Origin: Clostridium merdae
Lineage (GTDB): Bacteria > Bacillota > Clostridia > Oscillospirales > Acutalibacteraceae
Length of the DNA stretch: 64,000 nt
NCBI RefSeq assembly: GCF_900176635.1
Contig: NZ_FXLN01000002.1
Coordinates: forward strand, 248,001 to 312,000
Reading direction: 5' to 3'
The notes under the pieces were generated by a model. That model had not been told where the DNA came from, did no database searches, and saw only the letters and a program-made list of their open reading frames with translations. A program made the translations under genes and the position numbers. Positions 1 through 8,590 of this stretch are shown in pieces (the stretch's first letter is position 1; every line of letters begins with the position of its first letter).

Positions 1-1
1 T

Positions 2-373
2 GGGATTATCTCGCAGCGGTTATTGCGGCGGATTTGCCCACACTGCCGGCAGACGTACACCCCCAGTGCAGATGATTTGATGAGTATTGGGCTTGACCCA
101 AACAGCGGGCACAAGCTGTACCAAGGTGCAGGCTGCCCCTCTTGCTTTGGCACTGGTTACCGTGGACGTACAGCGGCTTTTGAAATCCTCGTTGTGAGCC
201 ACGCACTTCGCATGGCAGTGAATCGGGGCGCGAGACGAGAGGAATTGGAAATCATTGTTGGCACGGAGCGTAGCTTTGTGCCGTTGGCAGAAAGCATCCG
301 CCGTTTGGTATTGCAGGGGATAACTACCATTGAAGAAGCACGACGTATCGTCGTTGCGGTGGAGGAGCTATGA
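2..373 (+). CDS. pilB: Type IV pilus assembly ATPase PilB, C-terminal part (cut by window edge)
   Basis: This is the C-terminal 123 residues of a GspE/PilB-family hexameric ATPase that powers pilus extension at the cytoplasmic face of the membrane. The frame is open to the left edge, so the start lies outside the window; the internal TTG at 23 is not the start. Visible are the run QRLLRRICPHC and a second pair GCPSC, which form the four-cysteine zinc-binding CxxC...CxxC element typical of this subfamily, followed by GYRGRTAAFEIL, the conserved end of the family. The Walker motifs lie upstream and cannot be seen. It overlaps pilT by 4 bp (ATGA), so the two ATPases are translationally coupled. 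Confidence 0.93.
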   Translation, partial: GIISQRLLRRICPHCRQTYTPSADDLMSIGLDPNSGHKLYQGAGCPSCFGTGYRGRTAAFEILVVSHALRMAVNRGARREELEIIVGTERSFVPLAESIRRLVLQGITTIEEARRIVVAVEEL

Positions 374-1425
374 CTATAGAAGAACTCATTCGGCAGGCGG
401 CAGAGGCGAATGCTTCAGACATACACCTCATTTGCGGCCTGACGCCAAAATACCGTGTAGCGGGCAGACTGTTGTCTATGCGGGAGGAAGTGCTCACTCG
501 AACGGATTGCGAGGAGCTTGCGCGTGTGCTGGCTGGTGCTGAGTTTGAGCAGCTTTGCGAGATAGGTGAACTGGATGCCGCCGCAACGATTCAAGGCGTG
601 CGCTTTCGTATCAACCTCTTTCGCCAGCAGAACTCTTATTCAGCGGCACTCCGTTTGTTAAGCGACCGTATTCCGGAGTTAAGAAATTTGGGGCTTCCCC
701 CCATGGTGGAGCAGCTTACCGATTTACAGCGGGGCATTGTATTGGTTACAGGTGAAACTGGCAGCGGTAAATCGACCACATTGGCTGCGATGATCGATGA
801 AATCAATCACCGCCAAGCACGGCATATCATTACCCTAGAAGACCCAATTGAATATATTTACAAGCCTGACCATTCTATTTTTAACCAGCGAGAAATCGGT
901 AGAGATACCAAAAGCTATGCAGCTGGTCTACGTGCCGCTTTGCGAGAAGACCCCGACATTATTCTCATTGGAGAAATGCGCGATTTATTTACCGTTGAAA
1001 CGGCGCTTACTGCGGCGGAAACGGGGCACTTGGTGCTCACCACCCTGCACACGGGCAGTGCCGCAGATTCCATTGACCGTATAGTAGGGGTATTCCCGGA
1101 GGAGCGGCAGCAGCAAATTCGCATGCAGCTTTCCATGACGTTGCGGGCGGTATTGGCACAACAACTTCTTCCCAACAAGGAGGGAACCAGCCGTGTGTGT
1201 GCTTGTGAATTGATGATTGTAAACAATGCGATTCGAAACCTGATTCGGGAGGGGAAAACCCCGCAGATTGCCAACGCAGTGGCTACCTCCGCACGGGAGG
1301 GTGCTATCACGATGGACAATGCAATTTTAAAGCTGTACCGCGAGGGTAAAATTCGTGCCGATACTGCAAAGCTTGCGGCTCACGATATTGATTACGTGGA
1401 ACGCAATCTAAATGTTCTTAAGTAA
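370..1425 (+). CDS. pilT: Twitching motility / pilus retraction ATPase PilT
   Basis: PilT disassembles the pilus filament by ATP hydrolysis and drives twitching motility. The 351-residue protein has the usual family length. Walker A is GETGSGKST at residues 128-136, the Walker B region EDPDIILIGE lies near 193-202 and the His box HLVLTTLHT near 220-228. The N-terminal part (ASDIHL near 15-20) is the PilT-specific entry motif. The ATG overlaps the end of pilB by 4 bp. Having both extension and retraction motors in one operon points to dynamic pili rather than a simple DNA-uptake pseudopilus. About 105 bp separate it from pilC. Confidence 0.96.
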   Translation: MTIEELIRQAAEANASDIHLICGLTPKYRVAGRLLSMREEVLTRTDCEELARVLAGAEFEQLCEIGELDAAATIQGVRFRINLFRQQNSYSAALRLLSDRIPELRNLGLPPMVEQLTDLQRGIVLVTGETGSGKSTTLAAMIDEINHRQARHIITLEDPIEYIYKPDHSIFNQREIGRDTKSYAAGLRAALREDPDIILIGEMRDLFTVETALTAAETGHLVLTTLHTGSAADSIDRIVGVFPEERQQQIRMQLSMTLRAVLAQQLLPNKEGTSRVCACELMIVNNAIRNLIREGKTPQIANAVATSAREGAITMDNAILKLYREGKIRADTAKLAAHDIDYVERNLNVLK

Positions 1426-1503
1426 ATATATGGAAGCCCCAGCATTTACCTGGAACAAAAAGAGAATTTAATATCCATAACTATTTTTATATTTTTTGAA
1501 TTG

Positions 1504-1525
1504 TGATATGATGAAAGCAAGGTGA
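1504..1525 (+). promoter_or_regulatory. Possible extended -10 promoter and RBS before pilC
   Basis: In the 106-bp gap between pilT and pilC, TGATATGAT at 1504-1512 fits an extended -10 (TG-n-TATGAT), and AAGGTGAT at 1518-1525 is the ribosome binding site that fixes the TTG start of pilC at 1532. No convincing -35 is present, so the promoter reading is weak; read-through from pilBT may be the main source of transcript. Confidence 0.3.
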
Positions 1526-1531
1526 TACCCG

Positions 1532-2740
1532 TTGCAGAGCTTTAAGTACGAGGCGATTTCACCAGATGGGAAAAAGATTACCGGTACCATTGAAGCGCAG
1601 GATGAATACGCCGCTGTGGCAAGGCTGCGAGAAATGGACGCGGCTATTACAAAAATAACACCGGTAAAAGAACGCAAGCAAAGGCGGGCTGAGGTTGCGA
1701 CGGGTAAGGTCAGTGAGCGTGCGCTCGCTGTTATGTGTTCTCAGTTTGCGGTAATTCTTAGCTCAGGTATGCCGATTGTGCGTGCGGTAGAGCTGATTGC
1801 AGGCCAAACGGCAGATAAAGTACTGCGGCAAATATTGCAGCAGTCTGCCGGGGATGTAGCCTCCGGAATGAGCCTGGCACAAAGCCTGCGCAACCGCGGC
1901 AAAAACCTGCCTGCTACCTTTGTGGAAATGGTGCGCTCGGGGGAGGAATCCGGCACGCTGGACGTAGCGTTCAAACGCCTGCAAACCTATTATGATAAGT
2001 CGTTCCAAAGCAAAAGCAAGGTAAAAGCGGCGATGACTTACCCGGTGTTTACGTTGTTTGTGGCTGCTGTGGTTGTCGTTATCATTATGGTAGTGGCAGT
2101 ACCGGCCTTTACCTCCAGCTTTTCTTCCATGGGTGTTGAGCTGCCATGGATTACCCGAGGACTCATTGCCCTCAGCGGTTTTTTAGTCACCTTTTGGCCT
2201 CTTTTGGCATTAGTCATTGGCGGGGTTATTTTCGCATATCAAATGTATGTACGCACAGAGAAGGGCAAGCTGTTTCGTGCGCGTTTGCTGTTAAAGCTGC
2301 CAGTGCTCGGGAAAATCAGCCTGATGAAGGCATCGGCGCAATTTGCGGGAACATTATCGACCCTGCTTTCTGCCGGATTGCCGATGATTCAGGCGGTATC
2401 GGTTACTGCTTCTGTTTTGGATAACGCATGGATTGGTTATCGCTTAAAAGAAAGACTCCCCGATTTGGAAGAGGGCAAAACGCTCGGTTCTTGTTTGGAT
2501 ACCGCGACGGCACTGCCAGATTTGGTATCTGAAATGGTGAAAATCGGTGAAGAAACCGGCTCGCTCGAGCATACCCTGGAGATGGTAAGTGCGTATTACG
2601 ATAACGAAACGGATTTGGCAACACGCAAGGCACTTAGCCTTTTAGAGCCAATTATTATTTGTATTTTGGCTCTGGTGGTGCTTTTGGTACTGCTTTCTGT
2701 TTACCTGCCGATGTTTAGCTTATATGCCAATATAGGCTGA
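1532..2740 (+). CDS. pilC: Type IV pilus inner-membrane platform protein PilC
   Basis: PilC/GspF is the polytopic membrane platform on which the PilB and PilT motors act. The 402-residue product has the expected duplicated T2SSF organisation: two related cytoplasmic domains (about residues 65-190 and 270-390), each ending in a membrane segment, with a further hydrophobic hairpin near 170-235. The repeated signature appears as MVRSGEESGTLD near 133 and MVKIGEETGSLE near 335. The start is TTG, chosen because AAGGTGAT lies 7 bp upstream and no in-frame ATG fits the family N-terminus. It sits between the motor genes and the pilin. Confidence 0.95.
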   Translation: MQSFKYEAISPDGKKITGTIEAQDEYAAVARLREMDAAITKITPVKERKQRRAEVATGKVSERALAVMCSQFAVILSSGMPIVRAVELIAGQTADKVLRQILQQSAGDVASGMSLAQSLRNRGKNLPATFVEMVRSGEESGTLDVAFKRLQTYYDKSFQSKSKVKAAMTYPVFTLFVAAVVVVIIMVVAVPAFTSSFSSMGVELPWITRGLIALSGFLVTFWPLLALVIGGVIFAYQMYVRTEKGKLFRARLLLKLPVLGKISLMKASAQFAGTLSTLLSAGLPMIQAVSVTASVLDNAWIGYRLKERLPDLEEGKTLGSCLDTATALPDLVSEMVKIGEETGSLEHTLEMVSAYYDNETDLATRKALSLLEPIIICILALVVLLVLLSVYLPMFSLYANIG

Positions 2741-2757
2741 TTTTAACGAGGTATTTC

Positions 2758-2771
2758 GCCGGTTCACCGGC
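2758..2771. repeat. Short palindrome GCCGGT-TC-ACCGGC between pilC and pilA
   Basis: A perfect inverted repeat of 14 bp in the 112-bp gap before the pilin gene. It can form a small RNA hairpin but has no U-run, so it is more likely a processing or stability element than a terminator. Pilin mRNA often needs to be more abundant than that of the machinery, which would fit, but this is inference. Confidence 0.35.
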
Positions 2772-2852
2772 TGATTACATATTTAACACATTCGCTCAAA
2801 TGAGATAATTTGATTTAGCCAGGGCGAGAAAATTGAAGGAGGAAAAATCCCT

Positions 2853-3239
2853 ATGAACAACACATTGCAAACCCTGCAAAAAAAGAGAAAATCCAAAAAA
2901 GGCTTCACCCTGATGGAAATGCTGATCGTCGTCGCCATTATTGCTATTTTGGTGGCAATATCTATTCCAGTCTTTAATGCTCAACTTGAAACCGCTCGTG
3001 AAAATACGGATACTGCGAATGTGCGCGCAGCAAAAGCAATTGCTGTTACAGAGTATTTAACAGATGCAACAACATATACTGACGCTTATTATGATGCTGA
3101 AAATGGAAAAATTGTCACAACTAAACCTTCCAAAGGTTATGGTCAAGGAACATCGGCTGGAAAAGAAGGAAACCATAAAGATCAAGTTATTAAACTATCG
3201 ATTAATACCAGTGGAGTATTTAGTTATTCTTGGGACTGA
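2853..3239 (+). CDS. pilA: Type IV prepilin (major pilin candidate)
   Basis: This 128-residue class III signal-peptide protein is the only pilin in the visible part of the operon and so the likely structural subunit. A basic leader ends at Gly17, with the cleavage site G|FTLME at 17-22; the mature protein begins with Phe and carries the conserved Glu at +5. A hydrophobic helix (about 20-42) follows, then a short globular domain rich in Thr, Tyr, Asn and Lys. The strong RBS GAAGGAGG lies upstream of the ATG. The second half of the gene is clearly more AT-rich than the neighbouring genes, suggesting a fast-evolving or exchanged surface domain. No disulfide pair is present. Confidence 0.93.
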   Translation: MNNTLQTLQKKRKSKKGFTLMEMLIVVAIIAILVAISIPVFNAQLETARENTDTANVRAAKAIAVTEYLTDATTYTDAYYDAENGKIVTTKPSKGYGQGTSAGKEGNHKDQVIKLSINTSGVFSYSWD

Positions 3240-3281
3240 TAAAAGAATTTATTAAATATTGAAAGACAGGAGGAGCCGTCT

Positions 3282-4094
3282 GTGCTATTATATGAATTAA
3301 CCTCGGCGCTGGCGGCTTACCTGCTGTTTTGTACCGTTCTTCTTGGTCTTACAATGGGCAGCTTTGCCTCTTGTATGGCGTGGCGCATTGCGCAGGGAGA
3401 GGATTTTCTTCGAGGTCGCAGTCACTGTGACGAATGTGGCCACGAGCTAACTGCCAAAGAGCTGGTTCCTGTGTTCTCCTGGCTGGTTCAGCGTGGGCGC
3501 TGCCGCTGGTGCGGCAGTAAAATTTCGGTTCGCTGTCCGTTTACCGAGCTGCTGTGTGCGGCGGCTTTTGTGGGCATCGTCGTAGGGTATGGGGTAACTG
3601 CCCAAGCTCTACAATATTTGATTTTGACTGTTCTTCTGCTAGCAGTTGCCTTGGTAGATTACGATACCGGACTCATACCCAACGGGCTACTGCTTGCAAT
3701 TATCATAAATTGGGCTGTTTTCACTCCTTTTCTAAACCAATCTGCATTTTTGACGAATCTAACCGTTGGCATCATCAGCGCGCTTTGTGCTTCAATTCCT
3801 TTACTGCTGTTGTCACTTTTTATGGATCGTATTCTGCGTAGGGAAAGCATGGGTGGTGGAGACATTAAGCTGTTTTTTGTGTGCGGCTTGTACCTTGCCA
3901 TGCAGGAAGTGTTATTCTTACTCATTGTCTCCTGCATATTTGGCTTACTATTTGCAGTTCTAACGCAGAAAAAGACGGGTGACCCAGAAAATCCGGAGGC
4001 TTTTCCGTTTGGCCCTGCCATTGCGGCGGGAGCATATGTTTCGCTACTGGCGGCTAAACCAGCAGTTGCCTATTACATAAGTTTGTTTTTTTGA
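3282..4094 (+). CDS. pilD: Prepilin peptidase / N-methyltransferase PilD (A24 family)
   Basis: This integral-membrane aspartic protease removes the prepilin leader and methylates the new N-terminal residue. The 270-residue protein has the zinc-binding cysteines C49/C52 and C74/C77 of the N-terminal methyltransferase domain, and the two catalytic aspartates in VDYDTG (D126) and GGGD (D194). Six to eight hydrophobic segments follow the cytoplasmic loop. The start is GTG, set by AGGAGG at 3269-3274. It lies directly after pilA, 42 bp away, so enzyme and substrate are co-transcribed. With all four cysteines kept it should be bifunctional. Confidence 0.95.
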   Translation: MLLYELTSALAAYLLFCTVLLGLTMGSFASCMAWRIAQGEDFLRGRSHCDECGHELTAKELVPVFSWLVQRGRCRWCGSKISVRCPFTELLCAAAFVGIVVGYGVTAQALQYLILTVLLLAVALVDYDTGLIPNGLLLAIIINWAVFTPFLNQSAFLTNLTVGIISALCASIPLLLLSLFMDRILRRESMGGGDIKLFFVCGLYLAMQEVLFLLIVSCIFGLLFAVLTQKKTGDPENPEAFPFGPAIAAGAYVSLLAAKPAVAYYISLFF

Positions 4095-4188
4095 GCCACT
4101 TTTGGTTCTTACTGAAAAAGAATTGGATTGTATGCCGCTTTGCCGAAAGGCGTGCGGATGAGTCAGCCCATCAACAGGGAGGAAAACC

Positions 4189-5148
4189 ATGGCCTATTTG
4201 GGACTGGACGTTGGAACCGGAACCGTAAAGCTTGCGGTGGTAAAGGGTACCGCTGTACAAAAACTATGTTGTTCCATGTTAACGGCGGAGCTGCCGCGTG
4301 AGGGGCAGCGTGTTGCTTGTTCAGATGCACTCGCAAAAGAGCTCCGTGAATTAATAAAACGAGAAAATATCAATGTAAAAAGCTGCGCTCTGGTACTCCC
4401 TCCAGAAGCTGCCTTTGTACGTCGTGTGACGGTTCCGGTTATGACGGCAAAGCAGATGAAAGTAAATCTTCCCTATGAATTCCACGATTACATACAGCAG
4501 GGCAAAGAAGAGTACTTTTACGATTATGCGGTGGTAGATACCCTAGAAGACCCCACCGGCAATGACGCCCCAAAGCTGGATCTTTTAGTTGCGGCAACGC
4601 CCAAGCGTGTGATTCGGCAATGGCGTGCAATGCTGCGCAGGGCTGGCTTGCGTCTTTCGGTTGCCGTGCCAGAATACCTTGCCTACCGTAATTTAATTCG
4701 TGTATTTGAGCAGGCAAACTCAGAGGATCACCCAAAGGAATACTGCATTGCAGATTTGGGGTATCGCTCCATACGCGTTCACATGTACCGCGGCTGTGCG
4801 TACGAAACCACCCGTGTGATTGAATACAGCGATGTATCGGTTCGCCAATTGGCGATGGGCCCACAGGAGGATGCGAACAGACTATCGGTAAGGGAGCATT
4901 ATTCGCAAATAGCGGTAGAGATTCTCCGTGCGGTAAATTTTTATGGGTTTAACACTCCAGATTCCGATTTAAAGGATATTTATTTCTGTGGCAGGCTGGC
5001 CTCTTCGCGGGAACTCATGCAGATTTTACAAGATACACTGCGGCTGAACATCCACTCCGTTGCAGAATTGGTGCCGAATGACGATGCCGCGGCGGCTGAG
5101 CTTTGCCCAGAGGCGGTAGGTGCAGCACTCGAAATGAGCGGGAGGTGA
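4189..5148 (+). CDS. pilM: Type IV pilus assembly protein PilM (FtsA/actin-like ATPase)
   Basis: PilM is a cytoplasmic actin-fold ATP-binding protein that links the PilN/PilO membrane complex to the motor. The 319-residue product begins with LGLDVGTGTVKLAVVKG, the phosphate-1 loop of the actin/FtsA fold, and has the second phosphate-type motif around CIADLGYRSIRVH (about 181-194). The RBS GGAGGAAAACC is well placed before the ATG. It is followed by pilN after 6 bp. The protein is somewhat short for the family and its central part is divergent, but gene order pilM-N-O makes the assignment firm. Confidence 0.9.
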   Translation: MAYLGLDVGTGTVKLAVVKGTAVQKLCCSMLTAELPREGQRVACSDALAKELRELIKRENINVKSCALVLPPEAAFVRRVTVPVMTAKQMKVNLPYEFHDYIQQGKEEYFYDYAVVDTLEDPTGNDAPKLDLLVAATPKRVIRQWRAMLRRAGLRLSVAVPEYLAYRNLIRVFEQANSEDHPKEYCIADLGYRSIRVHMYRGCAYETTRVIEYSDVSVRQLAMGPQEDANRLSVREHYSQIAVEILRAVNFYGFNTPDSDLKDIYFCGRLASSRELMQILQDTLRLNIHSVAELVPNDDAAAAELCPEAVGAALEMSGR

Positions 5149-5154
5149 CGGCAG

Positions 5155-5739
5155 TTGGGTGGAAGAATGAAACAACCTGTGAAAACGACCATTAACTTAG
5201 CACAGCGCGATTATAGGCTGCGAGGTGTAGGCTATCTGGTTCCCATTACTGCCGCGTTGCTGGTTATGGTAGTGCTGTTTGTTCAATTGGGGATAATAGC
5301 CCCCCTAACGGCTTTGGACCGAACGGAAAAACAGGCACAGCTTCAAGAAGAAAAGCTTGGTAATCTAAAAGAAAAGACAGAAAATTACAGTAAGGTTTTA
5401 GAGAAATTTCAGCTTGAAATGCAAACACAGCCCAGCCTAAACGGGCAGGCAGACCCCATGAAGTGCCTGCGCCTTATTGAGGATGAGCTGTTAAGCAGTG
5501 CGGAGGTATCTTCGTTTACCATATCTTCTCCGGTCATTACGGTAAAACTGTCTGGCGTAACGCTCAATCATATTTCATCCATTTACCAAAGCCTGATGAC
5601 GAGCGGGATGGTACAGAATGTTCAGGTATACACGGCAGCTACCGATGAAAAGGCGAAAACAGTGACTGCCGCTATGACAATCACTCTTGTCGTTGAAGAG
5701 CCTGTAATTACCTCCTCTGGGAAGGGGGCATCTTCATGA
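5155..5739 (+). CDS. pilN: Type IV pilus alignment protein PilN
   Basis: PilN is a bitopic membrane protein that binds PilM through a short cytoplasmic N-terminus and pairs with PilO outside the membrane. The 194-residue product has the PilM-binding type motif INLAQRDYR near residues 13-21, one membrane helix (about 25-50), a coiled coil (about 55-90) and a small ferredoxin-like C-terminal domain. The TTG start at 5155 is preceded by GGGAGGTGA at 5140-5148; an in-frame ATG at 5167 (MKQPVKTT) is a possible alternative start and would shorten the protein by four residues. Overlaps pilO by 4 bp. Confidence 0.88.
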   Translation: MGGRMKQPVKTTINLAQRDYRLRGVGYLVPITAALLVMVVLFVQLGIIAPLTALDRTEKQAQLQEEKLGNLKEKTENYSKVLEKFQLEMQTQPSLNGQADPMKCLRLIEDELLSSAEVSSFTISSPVITVKLSGVTLNHISSIYQSLMTSGMVQNVQVYTAATDEKAKTVTAAMTITLVVEEPVITSSGKGASS

Positions 5740-6362
5740 AAAGGCCCTTAAGCAAGCGGGAATTGGTATTGCTGGCTGTGCTTGTGGTTGTGGCGCTCTT
5801 TGCCGGGTATTTTCAGTTGTTTCTTGCTCCGGTTGAGTCGAGAAAAGCGCAGGCGCAGGAGCGGCTTGTTCAAGCGCAGGATGCCGAAGTAGAAGAGGCC
5901 TCTAAGCTGCAGCAAATGCAGAAGATGCAGGCAAAGCTCGAAAAGCTCAAAAATAGCCAAGAATATTTGTCGACTGGAATCCCCAATTACGATAACATCG
6001 ATAATGTAATTGTTCAGCTGGATGCTATATTGAGCGCCGCGGGGGAATATCACCTTACGTTTTCCAATGTAACGTATGGCGATGATATGGTGCTGCGCCC
6101 CATTCAAATGAGCTTTACGGCGAGCAATTATGCGGCGGCCAAGCAAATTTTAGCGAATCTATATGGGTGTCCCTACCGCTGTTCGCTCAGTAAAATTACG
6201 GTGGCAACGAGTTCAGACGATTCCGCCCAAGGTAGTATTGCAAAACGAAAAGTAACGGTTACCCTAACAGCAACCTTCTATGAGAAATATAAGGATGAAG
6301 CTGCAAAGGCAGCTGCGAAAAAGGCATCCGAAAATACAGCTTCCAATAAAAATTCCGATTAA
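5736..6362 (+). CDS. pilO: Type IV pilus alignment protein PilO
   Basis: PilO is the heterodimer partner of PilN. The 208-residue protein has a short cytoplasmic tail, one membrane helix (about 10-30), a long Gln/Lys/Glu-rich coiled coil (about 32-75) and a C-terminal domain with the ferredoxin-like pattern. It ends in a charged Ala/Lys tail. The ATG overlaps the stop of pilN (ATGA). It is the last gene of the operon before a terminator. As expected for a single-membrane cell, no pilP or pilQ follows. Confidence 0.88.
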   Translation: MKRPLSKRELVLLAVLVVVALFAGYFQLFLAPVESRKAQAQERLVQAQDAEVEEASKLQQMQKMQAKLEKLKNSQEYLSTGIPNYDNIDNVIVQLDAILSAAGEYHLTFSNVTYGDDMVLRPIQMSFTASNYAAAKQILANLYGCPYRCSLSKITVATSSDDSAQGSIAKRKVTVTLTATFYEKYKDEAAKAAAKKASENTASNKNSD

Positions 6363-6385
6363 TCATAGATAATAATTAAAATAGT

Positions 6386-6428
6386 AAAAGACTGGTTTGT
6401 TGTTAAAACAAAACCGGTCTTTTTTTAT
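6386..6428 (+). terminator. Intrinsic terminator of the pilus operon
   Basis: The arms around AAAGACTGGTTT and AAACCGGTCTTT form a stem with one G-U pair and an AT-rich apical part, followed by a run of T. It lies 24 bp after the pilO stop and separates the pilus operon from the glycosyltransferase gene. Confidence 0.9.
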
Positions 6429-6585
6429 TGGGAAATATAGAAATTATATTTTTTCAGGGTACTTTCAGGTTCTGGGATTATACTGTGGGCACGAAAAGGG
6501 TTGTAAATCTTCTGTATCTAAACACAGATGACAGATTTTATTACCCGAGCAGCTACAAAATCCCGTTGCTTTGGAGGTGTGCAAT

Positions 6586-7659
6586 ATGCAAATAATTGCT
6601 TTAATCCCGGCGTATGAACCGACAGATATTTTAATTGATTTAACGAGAAGGCTATTTGATTCCGGCTTTACAGTCGTGGTAGTAGATGATGGAAGTGGCA
6701 TAAATTATAAACGAATTTTTCATCAGTGTAGACCTTATGCACAAGTGCTTGCTTATGAGGGAAACCAAGGAAAAGGCCATGCGCTAAAAACTGGTTGCCA
6801 GTATATTAAAGAGCATTATGAAAAAAAGAGTATTGTCGTTACGGTTGATTCAGACGGTCAGCATGCAATCGAAGATGCTGTAAAAGTTGCGGAAAAAGTT
6901 GCAGCACACCCCAGCTCTCTCATTTTGGGTGTGCGTACCTTTGGAGAGGGAACTCCGCTGCGCAGCCAACTAGGCAATAGCATAACAAGAGCAGTTTTTT
7001 CTCTTTCTACCGGTATTCGGGTGAGTGATACACAAACGGGATTGCGTGGTTTTTGTGTGTCTATGATTCCGTTTTTGGTGGGTGTGCCGGGCAGCCGCTA
7101 TGAATATGAAATGAACGTATTGCTACAGTGCGCCCAACAGAATATTGGCATTCTAGAGGTTCCAATTCAAACAATCTATATGAATGGAAACAAGGGTTCC
7201 CATTTTAATACCTTACAAGATTCCTTCCGTATTTATAAACACATTTTAAAATTTGCAGCTTCCTCATTACTTTCTTTTTGCATTGATTATGGGGTGTACA
7301 GCGCTCTGGCAGTAAGCATGGCTGGGTTGGGGATGAACGTTGGTATTCCACTTGCTAATATTACTGCAAGAGCTGTAAGTGCCAGTGCAAATTATGCGAT
7401 GAATAAGCGTTTTGTTTTTCATAGCTCCGCTAATACCCTTAAAACCGGAGCTCAGTATATATTGTTGGCAGTAAGCATTTTGCTTGGCAACACCGTGTTA
7501 CTCAGTTTTCTTGTGAATCAATGGGGGGTAAACCCGTTTGCCGCTAAGCTATTTACAGAGCTAACTTTCTTTATGGTGAGCTGGGTAGGGCAGAGATTCT
7601 GGGTTTTTCGGCGTCAGAGTGAGTATGAGTGCAGCTTCACCAAGAAAACAAAAGACTAA
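6586..7659 (+). CDS. Glycosyltransferase family 2 fused to a GtrA-like membrane domain
   Basis: The 357-residue protein has two parts. Residues 1-215 form a GT-A fold family 2 glycosyltransferase of the dolichyl/polyprenyl-phosphate sugar type, with IPAYEP near the start, VVVDDGSG near 31-38 and the metal-binding DSDGQH near 84-89. From about residue 220 there are four membrane helices of the GtrA type, thought to flip or guide lipid-linked sugars. ATG 6586 is preferred over TTG 6571 because GGAGGTG at 6573-6579 sits 6 bp before it. It probably makes an undecaprenyl-phosphate sugar for surface glycan or protein glycosylation. Its place directly after the pilus operon makes pilus decoration possible but unproven. 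Confidence 0.87.
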   Translation: MQIIALIPAYEPTDILIDLTRRLFDSGFTVVVVDDGSGINYKRIFHQCRPYAQVLAYEGNQGKGHALKTGCQYIKEHYEKKSIVVTVDSDGQHAIEDAVKVAEKVAAHPSSLILGVRTFGEGTPLRSQLGNSITRAVFSLSTGIRVSDTQTGLRGFCVSMIPFLVGVPGSRYEYEMNVLLQCAQQNIGILEVPIQTIYMNGNKGSHFNTLQDSFRIYKHILKFAASSLLSFCIDYGVYSALAVSMAGLGMNVGIPLANITARAVSASANYAMNKRFVFHSSANTLKTGAQYILLAVSILLGNTVLLSFLVNQWGVNPFAAKLFTELTFFMVSWVGQRFWVFRRQSEYECSFTKKTKD

Positions 7660-7669
7660 GGGGAATTGT

Positions 7670-8590
7670 ATGAAAAAGAAAGTACGATTTTTGTGGCCAC
7701 TGTGTTACGGGCTTTGCCTCGCCATTTTTACTGCTTATGTGTTGTTGGACGCATTTGTTATTCCTCGCAGCTATACGCAAACACCGGGTGTTTTGGGAGA
7801 AAAGAGCACATCTTCTTTGGTAAGCTCCGGGTTAAATAATTCCGAGTCTGCAACGTCTGCCGTGGTATCAGACACCACATATAAAGATAGTAAAACGAGC
7901 ATTGAGCTCAAGCAATATCGTGAGAATGATACCAACATTTATGTTGCAGATATTGCACTAACAGAAAGCAGTGGGCTTAAAGCGGCACTTGCAAATAATA
8001 CTTATGGCAAGAATATTACACAGAAAACGTCTGTTATAGCAGAGCAGAATAATGCTGTACTTGCTATAAACGGAGATTATTACAGTGCTCGAAGCGGCTA
8101 TGTGATTCGGGATGGGGTGTTATACCGAGAGACCTCGTCAGATTCTTCTCAACAGGATTTGGTAATAAAGCAGGACGGCTCCTTTGAAATTATTACTGAA
8201 GGCACGGTAACTGCCAAACAGCTTCTGGAGAACGGCGCACGACAGGTGCTGTCGTTTGGCCCCGCTTTGGTTGAGGGGGAAGAAATAGCGGTCACTGAAG
8301 ATGAAGAGGTTGGCAAAGCAATGGCGAGTAATCCCCGTACCGCAATCGGCCAAGTGGATGACCTGCATTATGTAATGGTTGTGGCGGATGGCCGCACAGA
8401 CGAAAGTGTGGGGCTATCTTTATATCAATTAGCGCAATTTATGACGAGCCTTGGTGTAAAAACAGCGTATAATCTGGATGGCGGTGGTTCCTCCACCATG
8501 GTTTTCAATGGGAAAATAATCAATCAACCAACTACGGGAGGGAATAAAATTAGCGAAAGGAAGGTGAGCGACATTGTCTATATTCAGTGA
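7670..8590 (+). CDS. Membrane-anchored phosphodiester glycosidase (NAGPA-like) protein
   Basis: The 306-residue product starts with a single membrane anchor (about 8-28) followed by an extracytoplasmic Ser/Thr-rich linker and a domain of the phosphodiester glycosidase (NAGPA/DUF2233) family. Diagnostic stretches are AINGDYYSARSG and YNLDGGGSSTMVFNG, the latter being the family's most conserved block. Relatives remove or cleave sugar-phosphodiester groups on exopolysaccharide. The ATG at 7670 follows AAGGGGA. The longer frame to 7619 has no RBS and overlaps the previous gene, so it was not used. The stop overlaps the start of the next gene by 17 bp. Confidence 0.87.
   Translation: MKKKVRFLWPLCYGLCLAIFTAYVLLDAFVIPRSYTQTPGVLGEKSTSSLVSSGLNNSESATSAVVSDTTYKDSKTSIELKQYRENDTNIYVADIALTESSGLKAALANNTYGKNITQKTSVIAEQNNAVLAINGDYYSARSGYVIRDGVLYRETSSDSSQQDLVIKQDGSFEIITEGTVTAKQLLENGARQVLSFGPALVEGEEIAVTEDEEVGKAMASNPRTAIGQVDDLHYVMVVADGRTDESVGLSLYQLAQFMTSLGVKTAYNLDGGGSSTMVFNGKIINQPTTGGNKISERKVSDIVYIQ

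Noticed and set aside
915..1319. Minus-strand frame of 134 codons inside pilT
   Set aside because: Shadow of the conserved ATPase gene without RBS.
2741..2852. c-di-GMP riboswitch upstream of the pilin gene
   Set aside because: Clostridial pilus genes can carry one, but the conserved GEMM blocks are absent from this 112-bp gap.
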